A stretch of DNA of 64,000 bases from contig JALUAG010000072.1 of the NCBI GenBank assembly GCA_027045875.1, positions 62,001 through 126,000 of the forward strand. Direction: 5' to 3'. This stretch comes from Alphaproteobacteria bacterium (GTDB lineage Bacteria; Pseudomonadota; Alphaproteobacteria; Geminicoccales; Geminicoccaceae). The translations under genes were made by a program, and so were the position numbers. The stretch's first letter is position 1. The number at the start of each line of letters is the position of its first letter. Below, piece after piece: positions 46,541-53,982 of the stretch. The notes below the pieces were generated by a model that did not search any database, had not been told where the DNA came from, and saw only the letters and a program-made list of their open reading frames with translations.

Positions 46541-47202
46541 TCCACCACGCCCTTGCTGTGCGGTACGAAGACGATGGAGGGGTTGGTGAGCTCGGGATCC
46601 GCCATTCCTTTCACCTGGCGTACCACCCGATCATGGGGGCCTCGGGCCTTGGTCTCGTAGGTGCCTTCCCGCAGCTGGTCGATGGGACCGATATCGAGAA
46701 CGCGCATCATGCAGGCCATGACGCAGTAGGGCTTGCGGCCGGCGTCGATTTCGTCGACGCACATGTTGCACTTCTTGACCGTTTCCGTTTCGGGATCGTA
46801 CTGCGGCGCTCCGAACGGGCAGGCCGCCTCACAGCGGCGGCAGCCGATGCAGAGGGTGGAATCGATGTCGACGATGCCGTCCTTCCTGCGCTTGAAGATC
46901 GCCCCGGTCGGGCAGGCTGGCAGGCAGGCCGGTTCGGCGCAGTGATTGCACGACATGTTGACCTTGTAGGCGTACACCTCGGGAAAGGTCCCTCCCTCGA
47001 TGTACTGGACCCGGCGGAAACGGGGGCCCGGCGGTAGACCGTTCTTGTCCTTGCAGGCGATCTCGCAGGCGCGGCAGCCGATGCAGTCGACGTTGTTGTG
47101 AATGAAGCCGAGCTGCATTTCCGGCACCACCGGCTTGTAGCCCTCCCGCTTGACCCGCAGGATGGCCTCCTTGAGCTTCGCCTTGTCGCGTACCACGGCC
47201 AT
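46537..47202 (-). CDS. DmsB-like 4Fe-4S electron-transfer subunit
   Basis: The 221-residue protein has the four-cluster Cys arrangement of DmsB/PhsB/NrfC-type subunits: CIGCRACEIACKDKNG, CNHCAEPACLPACPTGAI, CIGCRRCEAACPFGAP and CNMCVDEIDAGRKPYCVMAC. It has no signal peptide, so it probably leaves through Tat together with the catalytic subunit. A strong GGAGGGAGTGAGG region precedes the ATG. It would take electrons to the molybdopterin subunit encoded just upstream. No DmsC or NrfD membrane anchor gene is in the cluster. Confidence 0.92.
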   Translation of the reverse strand: MAVVRDKAKLKEAILRVKREGYKPVVPEMQLGFIHNNVDCIGCRACEIACKDKNGLPPGPRFRRVQYIEGGTFPEVYAYKVNMSCNHCAEPACLPACPTGAIFKRRKDGIVDIDSTLCIGCRRCEAACPFGAPQYDPETETVKKCNMCVDEIDAGRKPYCVMACMMRVLDIGPIDQLREGTYETKARGPHDRVVRQVKGMADPELTNPSIVFVPHSKGVVE

Positions 47203-47225
47203 GTCGCCTCACTCCCTCCGTGTGC

Positions 47226-49763
47226 CTACAGGTCCCGGCGGAACAGATAGCTGCGGGCGGTGGCGAGCTTGTCCCACACCGGCCGGTGGTCGAGCTGTGT
47301 CTTGCGGATGTTGGCGAGCACCGTGTTGTAGGCGAAGGCGCCGGCGGGGCTCGGCTCGTCCAGGGTGAGGAAATCGGGATTGCCGGCCCGATCGACCCCG
47401 TTCTCGTCGAGATCCATCCAGGCTCCCTCGAACAGCACCAGCACGCCGGGCATGCAGCGTTCGGTGACGTAGGCGGGCACCACCACCCTGCCGCGGTCGT
47501 TCCACACCTCGACGATGTCGCCCGTCCTGATCCCGAGGCGCGCGGCATCGGAGGCGTTGATGGTCACCTCCTGCTCGTAGGTTTCCCGCAGCCAGGGAAT
47601 GTTGTTGAAAATGGAATGGGTGCGCCAGCGGGGGTGCGGGCTGATGAGGTGGAACGGATACTTGCGGGTTTTCTCCCGATCCCCGAGCCACTCGAAGGGC
47701 TCGATCCACTTGGGGATGGCGGGAATCGGGTAGCCGTACTGGGTTCGGGTCCAGTCCCGCGTCTGCGCCAGCACGGTCGAGAAGATCTCGATCTTGCCGG
47801 AGGGGGTGGGGAACGGGACGCCTTTTTCGATCTGGTCCCGGAACGCCACGTGGATGCGCGGCAGCTTGAACTTGTAGACCCCGCGGCGCTTGAACTCCTC
47901 CCACGAGATGTCGACACCCTGGTGGGGGACGACCCGGGTTTCCCACCAGCTCCGCAGATAGGCCTCGTCCACCGCATCGTTGAAACGGAAATAGTCGCGG
48001 CTCGCCCTGGGATTGTAGGCCGGGCCGAAACCGAGGCGCCAGGCCAGCTCGGTCAGGATCTGGAAGTCGGTCTTGGATTCGCCGAGCGGCTCGATGACCT
48101 TCGGCCGGTGGATGTAGTAGTGCCCCTTGTACCAGGGGAGTGCCACGTCGTGGCGTTCGAAATGGGTGGCGACCGGCAGCAGGTAGTCGGCCCACAGCCC
48201 CGACGGGGTGATCGTCGAATCCATGCAGACCACGAGATCGAGCTTCCGGACCGCCCGGATCTCCTTGTTGATGTTGGTGAGCTGGTTGAACCAGTCCGAG
48301 CCCTGCCAGACGATGCCGCGAATGTTCGGGATCAGCCCGTCGAACTGGTCCTGGCGGGGCCACAGACCGATTTCCTCGCGCCGGACGTTCGGATAGTTGA
48401 GGACACAGTGGGCCCAGCGGTCGGATTTGATGGAGGCGAACCAGATGTTCGCGAACTGGTCGTAGGGATAGGCGATCGCCTCGGCGTGCCAGGCCTTTCC
48501 CACGCCCTCGGCGCAGCCGCCGAGCTTGCCGATGTTGCCGGTCATCGCCTGCAGGGTGGCGGCCATCCGGTTGTACTGCTCACCGTAGGCGTTGCGTCCC
48601 GGTGCCCAGCTCGCCTTCAGGGCCGCGGGCTTGGTGGTGGCATAGAGATGGGCGAGCTTGCGGATGTCTTCGGCGGAAACACCGCAGATTCCGGAGGCCC
48701 ATTCGGGCGTCTTGGGCTGCCCGTCGTACTTGCCGAGAATGTAGTCCTTGAAATTCTCCTGCCCCTGTGCCCACGCCGGCATCGTCCCGGCGTCCATGCC
48801 CTGGCAGAAACGGTCGATGAACTCCTGATCCTGAAGATCGTTGACGAAGATGTAATGCGCCATGGCCGCGAGCATGGCGGCATCGGTGTTCGGCCGGATG
48901 GGGATCCACCAGGCGTCGTAGGCGGCCGCGCTGTCGGTGTATTGCGGATCCACGAGGACGAACCTGCATCCCCGCTGGCGGGCGAGGCGCATGTAGTAGA
49001 AGGTGTTGCCCCCGTGGAAGGTGTAGGCGGGGTTCCACCCCCACATGATGATCAGCTTGGAATGGGCGAAGGCATCGTCCTCGTTGCCGTCCTCGATGGT
49101 TCCGAAGGTGATCCGCGAGCTGAAGGTGGTTCCCTGATAGGAGGGAACCGACCAGGAGCTGGTGCGGCAGCCGAACATGCCGAGAAAGCGTCCGAGCAGT
49201 CCCGCGATCTGGTCGGATTTGTGCAGAACACCGAAGGATGCACCGGCGTAGGACTGGTCGAGAAGTGCCGTGGGTCCATAGGTGTTGCGCAGGTAGACCA
49301 TCTTCTCGGCGATCTGGGACAGGACCTCGTCCCAGGAGGCGCGCTTGAACCTTCCCTCACCCCGCTCCCCCACCCGGATCATCGGATAGAGCAGCCGTTC
49401 CGGCGAATAGAGCCGGGCGCGATAGGAGCGTCCCCGCAGGCAGGCCCGCAGCTGCGGCAGTTCCTCGGTGTCGGTGCCCCAGGGATTGCCGTCGTAGCCG
49501 CCATGGTCGGTGGAAAGACGAACGATCACGTCGCCCTTCTTGTGGGCCACCAGCATGTGCCGTGAACCGCAGTTGTGGGCACAGCTGGTGACCACGGTCT
49601 CCAGCTCGTCGTCGGTGGGATAGGGTTCGTAGGCGAACGCGGCAGCCGGCTTCGACCGCGCGACGGGGACGAGGCCCGCCATGCCCGCGGCCCCCGCCGT
49701 CTTGAGCAGCGTCCGGCGGCTGACGTTCAGTCCAGGCAACACGGGATCGGCGACTCTGGTCAT
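47226..49763 (-). CDS. Tat-exported DmsA-like molybdopterin oxidoreductase
   Basis: The 845-residue protein has a twin-arginine signal (SRRTLLKT, Arg16-Arg17) and a DMSO-reductase-family core. Similarity to DmsA is visible in ACLRGRSYRARLYSPERLLYPM-type segments, DPQYTDSAAAYDAWWIPIRPNTDAA, KTPEWASGICGV, FPTPSGKIEIFS and MPGVLVLFEGAW. The FS0-type motif reads Cys61-x3-Cys65-x3-His69-x38-Cys108, with His at the third ligand place. The Mo ligand is probably a Ser in the SVPSYQG region (inferred by alignment from memory). I preferred the ATG at 49763, preceded by GGGGAG, to one at 49778. The substrate is unknown: DMSO, methionine sulfoxide or another S- or N-oxide. Confidence 0.92.
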   Translation of the reverse strand: MTRVADPVLPGLNVSRRTLLKTAGAAGMAGLVPVARSKPAAAFAYEPYPTDDELETVVTSCAHNCGSRHMLVAHKKGDVIVRLSTDHGGYDGNPWGTDTEELPQLRACLRGRSYRARLYSPERLLYPMIRVGERGEGRFKRASWDEVLSQIAEKMVYLRNTYGPTALLDQSYAGASFGVLHKSDQIAGLLGRFLGMFGCRTSSWSVPSYQGTTFSSRITFGTIEDGNEDDAFAHSKLIIMWGWNPAYTFHGGNTFYYMRLARQRGCRFVLVDPQYTDSAAAYDAWWIPIRPNTDAAMLAAMAHYIFVNDLQDQEFIDRFCQGMDAGTMPAWAQGQENFKDYILGKYDGQPKTPEWASGICGVSAEDIRKLAHLYATTKPAALKASWAPGRNAYGEQYNRMAATLQAMTGNIGKLGGCAEGVGKAWHAEAIAYPYDQFANIWFASIKSDRWAHCVLNYPNVRREEIGLWPRQDQFDGLIPNIRGIVWQGSDWFNQLTNINKEIRAVRKLDLVVCMDSTITPSGLWADYLLPVATHFERHDVALPWYKGHYYIHRPKVIEPLGESKTDFQILTELAWRLGFGPAYNPRASRDYFRFNDAVDEAYLRSWWETRVVPHQGVDISWEEFKRRGVYKFKLPRIHVAFRDQIEKGVPFPTPSGKIEIFSTVLAQTRDWTRTQYGYPIPAIPKWIEPFEWLGDREKTRKYPFHLISPHPRWRTHSIFNNIPWLRETYEQEVTINASDAARLGIRTGDIVEVWNDRGRVVVPAYVTERCMPGVLVLFEGAWMDLDENGVDRAGNPDFLTLDEPSPAGAFAYNTVLANIRKTQLDHRPVWDKLATARSYLFRRDL

Positions 49764-49784
49764 GCTCGGGCTCCCCATCGGTGG

Positions 49785-50639
49785 TCACTCGCTGCCGATC
49801 CGCCACTGCGGATCGGATTCGGTGGGCCGGCCGACGGCCCATTCGGGCGTCTCCTCGCCCATGCCGGGCCAGGGATGACGTGGATAGGGGTAGGAAATGC
49901 GGTACCAGGCACGGCCGCCGTGACAACCGTAGCAGCCGTCGGAGGTGGCCTTGGCGGCTTCCTCGATGGCCGCCGCGTGCAGATAGCGGACCCGATGGCG
50001 GACGGTACGGATGGTCTCGTGGCAGACGAGGCAGCCATTGCGCGTCTCCTCGTCCTCGAAGTCCCGGCGAACGCGCCGCCAGTCGCCTTCCAGCCCCATG
50101 TTCTCGGAGGGAAAGCGACCGTGGCAGCGAAGACAGGTCTCGCTGGGATTGACCATCTTCCGCAGGGTGAAACGCGGCATGCCGTTCACGTCGGCCGGAA
50201 TGAACAGCCCCTCCTCGCGCGGGTCGTTGCCGCGATGGCAGAAATTGCAGCTCAGGTTCATGAGCTTGCGGGCCAGCGGTCCGACGAGATGGCGCTGGTG
50301 GAAGGTCATCTGGGGACCCTCGTACACATCGAGGGTCTGGTACCAGCCCAGGACGTCCTCCGACTTGAGGCCGGCGGGACTGGCAGGAAGCACGTCGCGC
50401 TCGAGGATCTCCCGATGGCAGACGAGGCACTCCTCGTCCGTGGCCCGGTCGATCTGCGGCGGAAAGTGGATCGGGTCCCACTGCGAACGGTAGTAGTCCT
50501 GACGCGCCGCGCGTGTCTTCACGGCTTGCGGATCGCCACCGCGAGACGAGTGTGGAGCGATCATCGCCACGCAGAATGCGGCCAATAACATCGCCCCCGC
50601 CCGTAATCCCGGGCCCGACTGGCGCCTCTTCCCGACCAT
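49785..50639 (-). CDS. Exported pentaheme cytochrome c
   Basis: The 284-residue protein has an N-terminal hydrophobic signal segment (about residues 12-32). Five CxxCH heme c motifs follow: 71-75 (CLVCH), 131-135 (CNFCH), 169-173 (CLRCH), 203-207 (CLVCH) and 236-240 (CYGCH). Many extra histidines can serve as distal ligands. It precedes the molybdoenzyme gene by only a few bases (plus the short leader) and follows the Met-rich protein. It probably gives electrons to the DmsAB-like pair in the periplasm, in place of a quinol-oxidising membrane anchor. I do not recognise a named subfamily. Confidence 0.88.
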   Translation of the reverse strand: MVGKRRQSGPGLRAGAMLLAAFCVAMIAPHSSRGGDPQAVKTRAARQDYYRSQWDPIHFPPQIDRATDEECLVCHREILERDVLPASPAGLKSEDVLGWYQTLDVYEGPQMTFHQRHLVGPLARKLMNLSCNFCHRGNDPREEGLFIPADVNGMPRFTLRKMVNPSETCLRCHGRFPSENMGLEGDWRRVRRDFEDEETRNGCLVCHETIRTVRHRVRYLHAAAIEEAAKATSDGCYGCHGGRAWYRISYPYPRHPWPGMGEETPEWAVGRPTESDPQWRIGSE

Positions 50640-50701
50640 CGCCCTCTACTCCGGTCGGCGGGAGGCCGGCGATCGCCGACTTCCCGCGCTCCAGACAGCA
50701 C

Positions 50702-50720
50702 GGGCCGCACGAAGCGGCCC
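50702..50720 (-). terminator. Hairpin after the Met-rich gene (attenuator or mRNA stabiliser)
   Basis: A perfect seven-base-pair GC stem (GGGCCGC, five-base loop, GCGGCCC) starts about five bases after the Met-rich protein stop and lies before the cytochrome gene. There is no U-run, so partial termination or 3'-end protection is more likely than a full stop. Confidence 0.45.
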
Positions 50721-50725
50721 CACCA

Positions 50726-51289
50726 TCACTCGGTCTTGCCGGCCATTCCCGACATACCCGACATGCCGGACATGCCCGACATGCCGCCCTGGCCGGCGAA
50801 GGTCCACTGGGTGCACACCCAGCCCGGGCCGCCCATGCCGGACATGCCGGACATGCCGCTCATGCCGGACATGCCGCTCATGCCGGACATGCCGCCCATA
50901 CCGGACATGCCGCCCATGCCGGACATGCCGCCCATACCGGACATGCCGCCCATACCGGACATGCCACCCATACCGGACATGCCGCCCATGCCGGACATGC
51001 CGCTCATGCCGGACATGCCGCCCATACCGGACATGCCGCCCATACCGGACATGCCGCCCATGCCGGCGATACCGGCGAAGGTCCACTGGGTGCAGACCCA
51101 GCCACCGCCCCCGCCGGCCATTCCCGACATGCCGGACATGCCGCTCATACCGGACATGCCGCCCATGCCGGACATGCCGCCCATGCCCGACATGCCACCC
51201 ATGCCGGACATGCCCTTCTGGCCGGCCTGCGCGGTCGCCGCCAGGCCAACCGCACATACCGACGCCAGGAGCAGGTTGCGAAGCTTCAT
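50726..51289 (-). CDS. Secreted Met/Gly/Ser repeat protein with two WVCTQWTFAG motifs
   Basis: The 187-residue protein has a clear signal peptide (MKLRNLLLASVCAVGL..., cleavage after AQA at residue 22). The mature part is almost all MSGM and GG units, in three blocks at about residues 27-57, 77-154 and 170-182. It has about 42 methionines in 165 residues. Between the blocks, the decapeptide WVCTQWTFAG occurs twice (64-73 and 157-166) and holds the only two mature cysteines. A textbook TAGGAGGAACC site precedes the ATG, suggesting high expression. I know no named family for it. Possible roles are a sacrificial methionine oxidant sink, a metal binder or a scaffold. It lies in the cluster just upstream of the cytochrome and molybdoenzyme genes. 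Confidence 0.85.
   Translation of the reverse strand: MKLRNLLLASVCAVGLAATAQAGQKGMSGMGGMSGMGGMSGMGGMSGMSGMSGMSGMAGGGGGWVCTQWTFAGIAGMGGMSGMGGMSGMGGMSGMSGMSGMGGMSGMGGMSGMGGMSGMGGMSGMGGMSGMGGMSGMSGMSGMSGMSGMSGMGGPGWVCTQWTFAGQGGMSGMSGMSGMSGMAGKTE
50744..51211. repeat. In-frame 9- and 18-base tandem repeats coding for MSG/MSGMGG
   Basis: The DNA repeats an 18-base unit coding Met-Ser-Gly-Met-Gly-Gly and a 9-base unit coding Met-Ser-Gly, interrupted by the two Trp/Cys decapeptide segments (51071-51100 and 50792-50821). Copies differ by GGC/GGT choices. Such an array can change in length by slippage or recombination. Confidence 0.9.
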
Positions 51290-51371
51290 CGAACGGTTCC
51301 TCCTATGCGAAGCGCCGCTCGCCGACGGGAGACGCGAGCGACGACATGCGGGGCCTCCCTCCCGTTCTTTC

Positions 51372-51390
51372 GCGCGTTCGGCGAACGCGC
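51372..51390 (-). other. GC-rich hairpin upstream of the Met-rich gene
   Basis: An eight-base-pair stem (GCGCGTTC with GAACGCGC, three-base loop) lies in the 128-base gap between the 111-residue secreted protein and the Met-rich gene. It may process or stabilise the mRNA; no function is shown. Confidence 0.35.
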
Positions 51391-51417
51391 CGCCTGCCGA
51401 GTGCTCCCTCGCACGGT

Positions 51418-51753
51418 TCACTCGGGCAGCCTCCGCGGCCGCAGATCGTCGCGGTCGTGCCAGCCGCGCAGATCGTACCGGCCCATCATTCCGGGGTGAT
51501 CGAAGGGGAAATGCCAGGCACCCTGATCGTCGAGGAATCCGAGGCTTCGAGGGTACGGCGGTGCGATGCCGTGAAGAGCCCGCCGGTACCAGGCCGGATC
51601 CTTGTCGAACGCGGTGACCCGCGGTGCTCCCGGTGGGCGTCGGTCCGGCGTCGCGCCACCGATCACCGCGGGTGCCGCGACCACCGGTGCCGCGAGCAGC
51701 AGAACCGTCGAGAGTGCTCCGGCGCGGATCCTCCAGCTCATCGCCGCCCTCAT
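51418..51753 (-). CDS. Small secreted protein, first gene of the molybdoenzyme cluster
   Basis: The 111-residue product has an N-terminal signal (SWRIRAGALSTVLLLAAPVVAA, about residues 6-27). The mature part is about 85 residues, rich in Pro, Arg, His and aromatic residues, with AWYRRALHGIAPPYP and WHFPFDHPGMMGRYDLRGWHDRDDL. There are no cysteines. I do not recognise the family. The His/Asp/Met-rich C-terminus could bind a metal. The ATG at 51753 may be replaced by one four codons later with a better GAGGGCG site. It begins about 25 bases after the predicted sigma54 start point. Confidence 0.65.
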   Translation of the reverse strand: MRAAMSWRIRAGALSTVLLLAAPVVAAPAVIGGATPDRRPPGAPRVTAFDKDPAWYRRALHGIAPPYPRSLGFLDDQGAWHFPFDHPGMMGRYDLRGWHDRDDLRPRRLPE

Positions 51754-51788
51754 TTTCCACGACCGTTCCGGTTCCCCCACGAGAGGGT

Positions 51789-51804
51789 TACAAGTCCCGT
51801 GCCA
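51789..51804 (-). promoter_or_regulatory. Sigma54 (-24/-12) promoter of the molybdoenzyme cluster
   Basis: The minus strand reads TTGGCACGGGACTTGTA. The -24 element TGGCACG is perfect, the 10-base GG-to-GT spacing is correct, and only one base of the -12 element differs (TTGT for TTGC). The predicted start is near 51778, leaving a 25-base leader. A sigma54 activator is encoded in the same cluster. Confidence 0.75.
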
Positions 51805-51882
51805 ACCACCGATCTTCCCGGCCAAGACGCTGAGTTGGCTGGTTTTTGCTTCTGCCGTCGGACCGAGATGGCGTGGAGGGTT

Positions 51883-51897
51883 CTGACATTCTGTCAG
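51883..51897. promoter_or_regulatory. Proximal activator-site candidate (perfect inverted repeat)
   Basis: CTGACA-TTC-TGTCAG is a perfect palindrome with three-base spacer, centred about 112 bases upstream of the predicted sigma54 start. This is a usual enhancer position for NtrC-type activators. Confidence 0.6.
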
Positions 51898-51949
51898 GTG
51901 AAGTCGACCCCGGAACCCCAAGGATCTGATTCGAAACGCCTTTTTTCCC

Positions 51950-51964
51950 CTGCCAGGATGTCAG
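51950..51964. promoter_or_regulatory. Distal activator-site candidate (related inverted repeat)
   Basis: CTGCCA-GGA-TGTCAG matches the proximal site in five of six left-arm bases and all right-arm bases. It is centred about 179 bases upstream of the predicted start, 67 bases from the first site. The rest of the 331-base gap (51754-52084) holds a T-run and no gene that I can see. Confidence 0.55.
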
Positions 51965-52084
51965 GCCGGGGAAAAGTTGTCATAACGCAAGGGTTGTTTC
52001 CGTCGCCTCGGATGACGACCAGAGAGGAATCGCGACCCCCACCCGCCGTTCCCGAAATGCAGGGCTTCCGGGCGGCAGCGCCCG

Positions 52085-53080
52085 TTACGCGCGTTCGGTC
52101 TCGGCCGGGGCCGGTTCCTGACAGGGATGGAAGCAGCGCACCTGGCGGCCGTCCTCGCGGGACAGCACCGGCGGCGGTTCCTTGCACCGCTCACTGGCGC
52201 GGGCGCAGCGGGGGCGGAAGCGGCAGCCCTCGGGCAGCGCCAGGGGAGAGGGGGCCATGCCCGGGATCTGGCGCAGCGGCTGGCCGCGGCGGTTGTGGCT
52301 GGGCACGCTCTCCAGAAGGGCCAGGGTGTAGGGGTGGAGCGGCCGCGCGATGACCTCGGCGGTCGGCCCCTGCTCGACGATCTGGCCGGCGTACATGACG
52401 GCGATGCGGTCGGCGATGCCGGCCACCACCGCCAGATCGTGGGTGATCCACAGCAGCGAGGTCCCGGTCTCGGCGCAGAGCTTCTGCACCTCGTAGAGGA
52501 TCTGGGCCTGGATGGTGACGTCGAGGGCGGTGGTCGGCTCGTCGGCGATGATGAGCGCCGGGTCGTGGAGCAGGGCGATGGCGATCGCCACCCGCTGCCG
52601 CATACCGCCGGAGAGCTGGTGGGGATAGGCCTTGAGGCGTTCCTCCGGGGCGGGGATGCCGACCCGGCGCAGCGCCTCGGCGCACCGTGCGCGGGCCTCC
52701 TCGCGCGGCATCCGGCGATGGGCCAGCACCGCCTCGATCATCTGGGTGTCGATCCGCAGCACCGGGTTGAGGGTCATCATCGGGTCCTGGAAGATCATCG
52801 CCACATGGGCGCCGCGCAGGCGCCGCAGGCGCTCCTCCGGCGCCCCGACGAGCTCCTCGCCGCGGAAGCGGATCGAGCCCTCGGTGATGCGGCCCGGGGG
52901 ATCGATGAGCCCGAGCACGGAAAAGCCGGTGATCGACTTGCCCGAGCCGCTCTCGCCGACGAGCCCCAGCACCTCGCCGGCGCCGATCGCGAGATCGACC
53001 CCGTCCACCGCCCGCACGACCCCGGCGCGGGTGAAGAACCAGGTCCGGAGACCGCGGATCTCGAGCACCGGCCCGGTCAT
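52085..53080 (-). CDS. Peptide/nickel-type ABC transporter ATPase (DppD/OppD-like)
   Basis: The 331-residue ATPase has Walker A GESGSGKS, the Q-loop [11 protein letters not shown] and the ABC signature LSGGMRQRV. Walker B is [13 protein letters not shown] and the H-loop is WITHDLAVV. The C-terminal oligopeptide-transporter extension has Cys residues ([14 protein letters not shown]), where DppD proteins bind a 4Fe-4S cluster. It overlaps the permease gene by four bases. A second ATPase (DppF) does not follow; the next feature is the sigma54-controlled region. Confidence 0.92.
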   Translation of the reverse strand: MTGPVLEIRGLRTWFFTRAGVVRAVDGVDLAIGAGEVLGLVGESGSGKSITGFSVLGLIDPPGRITEGSIRFRGEELVGAPEERLRRLRGAHVAMIFQDPMMTLNPVLRIDTQMIEAVLAHRRMPREEARARCAEALRRVGIPAPEERLKAYPHQLSGGMRQRVAIAIALLHDPALIIADEPTTALDVTIQAQILYEVQKLCAETGTSLLWITHDLAVVAGIADRIAVMYAGQIVEQGPTAEVIARPLHPYTLALLESVPSHNRRGQPLRQIPGMAPSPLALPEGCRFRPRCARASERCKEPPPVLSREDGRQVRCFHPCQEPAPAETERA

Positions 53081-53982
53081 CGTTGCAGCCTCGGATTGAG
53101 GACGTCGCGGAGCTGATCGCCGACGAGATTGATGAAGACGATGATCAGCAGCAGCGCCACGCCCGGGAAGAAGCTGATCCAGTACTGGCCGGAGAGCAGG
53201 TACTCGTAGCCGTTGGCGATCAAGAGCCCGAGGGAGGGCTCGGTGATGGGCACGCCGACCCCGAGGAAGGAGAGCGTGGCCTCGAGGGCGATGGCGTTGC
53301 CCACCTGCACGGTGGCGACCACGATCACCGGCGGCAGGCAGTTGGGCAGCAGATGGCGGAAGAGGATGCGGCGATGGGAGAGGGCGAGGCAGCGCACCGC
53401 TTCGATGTACTCCTTGCGCCGCTCCACCAGCGCCGCGCCGCGCACGGTGCGGGCGTAGTAGGCCCACTGGACGATGATCAGCGCCACCAGCACCTTGTCG
53501 ACCCCGCGGCCGAGCACGGCGAGCAGGATGAGGGCCACGAGGATGGCCGGAAAGCTGAGCTGGAGATCGACCACGCGCATCACGAAGTTCTCGAGGCGGC
53601 CGCCGTAGAAGGCGGCGATCAGCCCCACCGAGCAGCCGATCAGCAGGGCCGCCAGGGTGCTGCCCGCGCCCACCGCGAGGGAGATGCGGATGCCGTAGAC
53701 GATGGCGCTCAGCATGTCGCGCCCCTGATCGTCGGTGCCGAGCCAGTAGGTGGTGCCGGAGAAGCTCTCGCTCATGGGCGGCAGGTTGCCGTCCATGATG
53801 TCGAGCTGGGCGAGATCGTAGGGATCCTGGGGGGTGATCCAGGGCGCGAACAGGGCGGCCGCCACCACGAGGGCGAGGCCGAAGAGGGAGAGGACGGCCA
53901 CCCGGCTCTCGGCGAACTGCCGGGCGAAGCGCATGAACGGGGTTTCGACCACCGGCGCGGCGAGGGTGCGGCTCTCGCTCAT
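53077..53982 (-). CDS. Peptide/nickel-type ABC transporter permease (DppC-like)
   Basis: The 301-residue membrane protein has an N-terminal helix (VAVLSLFGLALVVAAALF) and the OppC-type GTDDQGRDMLSAIVYGIRISL. The EAA loop is EAVRCLALSHRRILFRHLLPN. Six membrane segments are expected. It overlaps both neighbours by four bases, so the transporter genes are translationally coupled. Confidence 0.92.
   Translation of the reverse strand: MSESRTLAAPVVETPFMRFARQFAESRVAVLSLFGLALVVAAALFAPWITPQDPYDLAQLDIMDGNLPPMSESFSGTTYWLGTDDQGRDMLSAIVYGIRISLAVGAGSTLAALLIGCSVGLIAAFYGGRLENFVMRVVDLQLSFPAILVALILLAVLGRGVDKVLVALIIVQWAYYARTVRGAALVERRKEYIEAVRCLALSHRRILFRHLLPNCLPPVIVVATVQVGNAIALEATLSFLGVGVPITEPSLGLLIANGYEYLLSGQYWISFFPGVALLLIIVFINLVGDQLRDVLNPRLQR

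Noticed and set aside
50744-51211. Possible CRISPR array from the short repeats
   Set aside because: The units are contiguous 9- and 18-base coding repeats with no unique spacers and no cas genes nearby.
50513-51617. Two long plus-strand ORFs full of HAGHAAHTGH and MPDMPPMPDMPP repeats
   Set aside because: They are the antisense and shifted reading of the Met-rich gene. The repeat unit is a multiple of three without stops in any frame, and neither has a signal peptide or sensible ribosome site.
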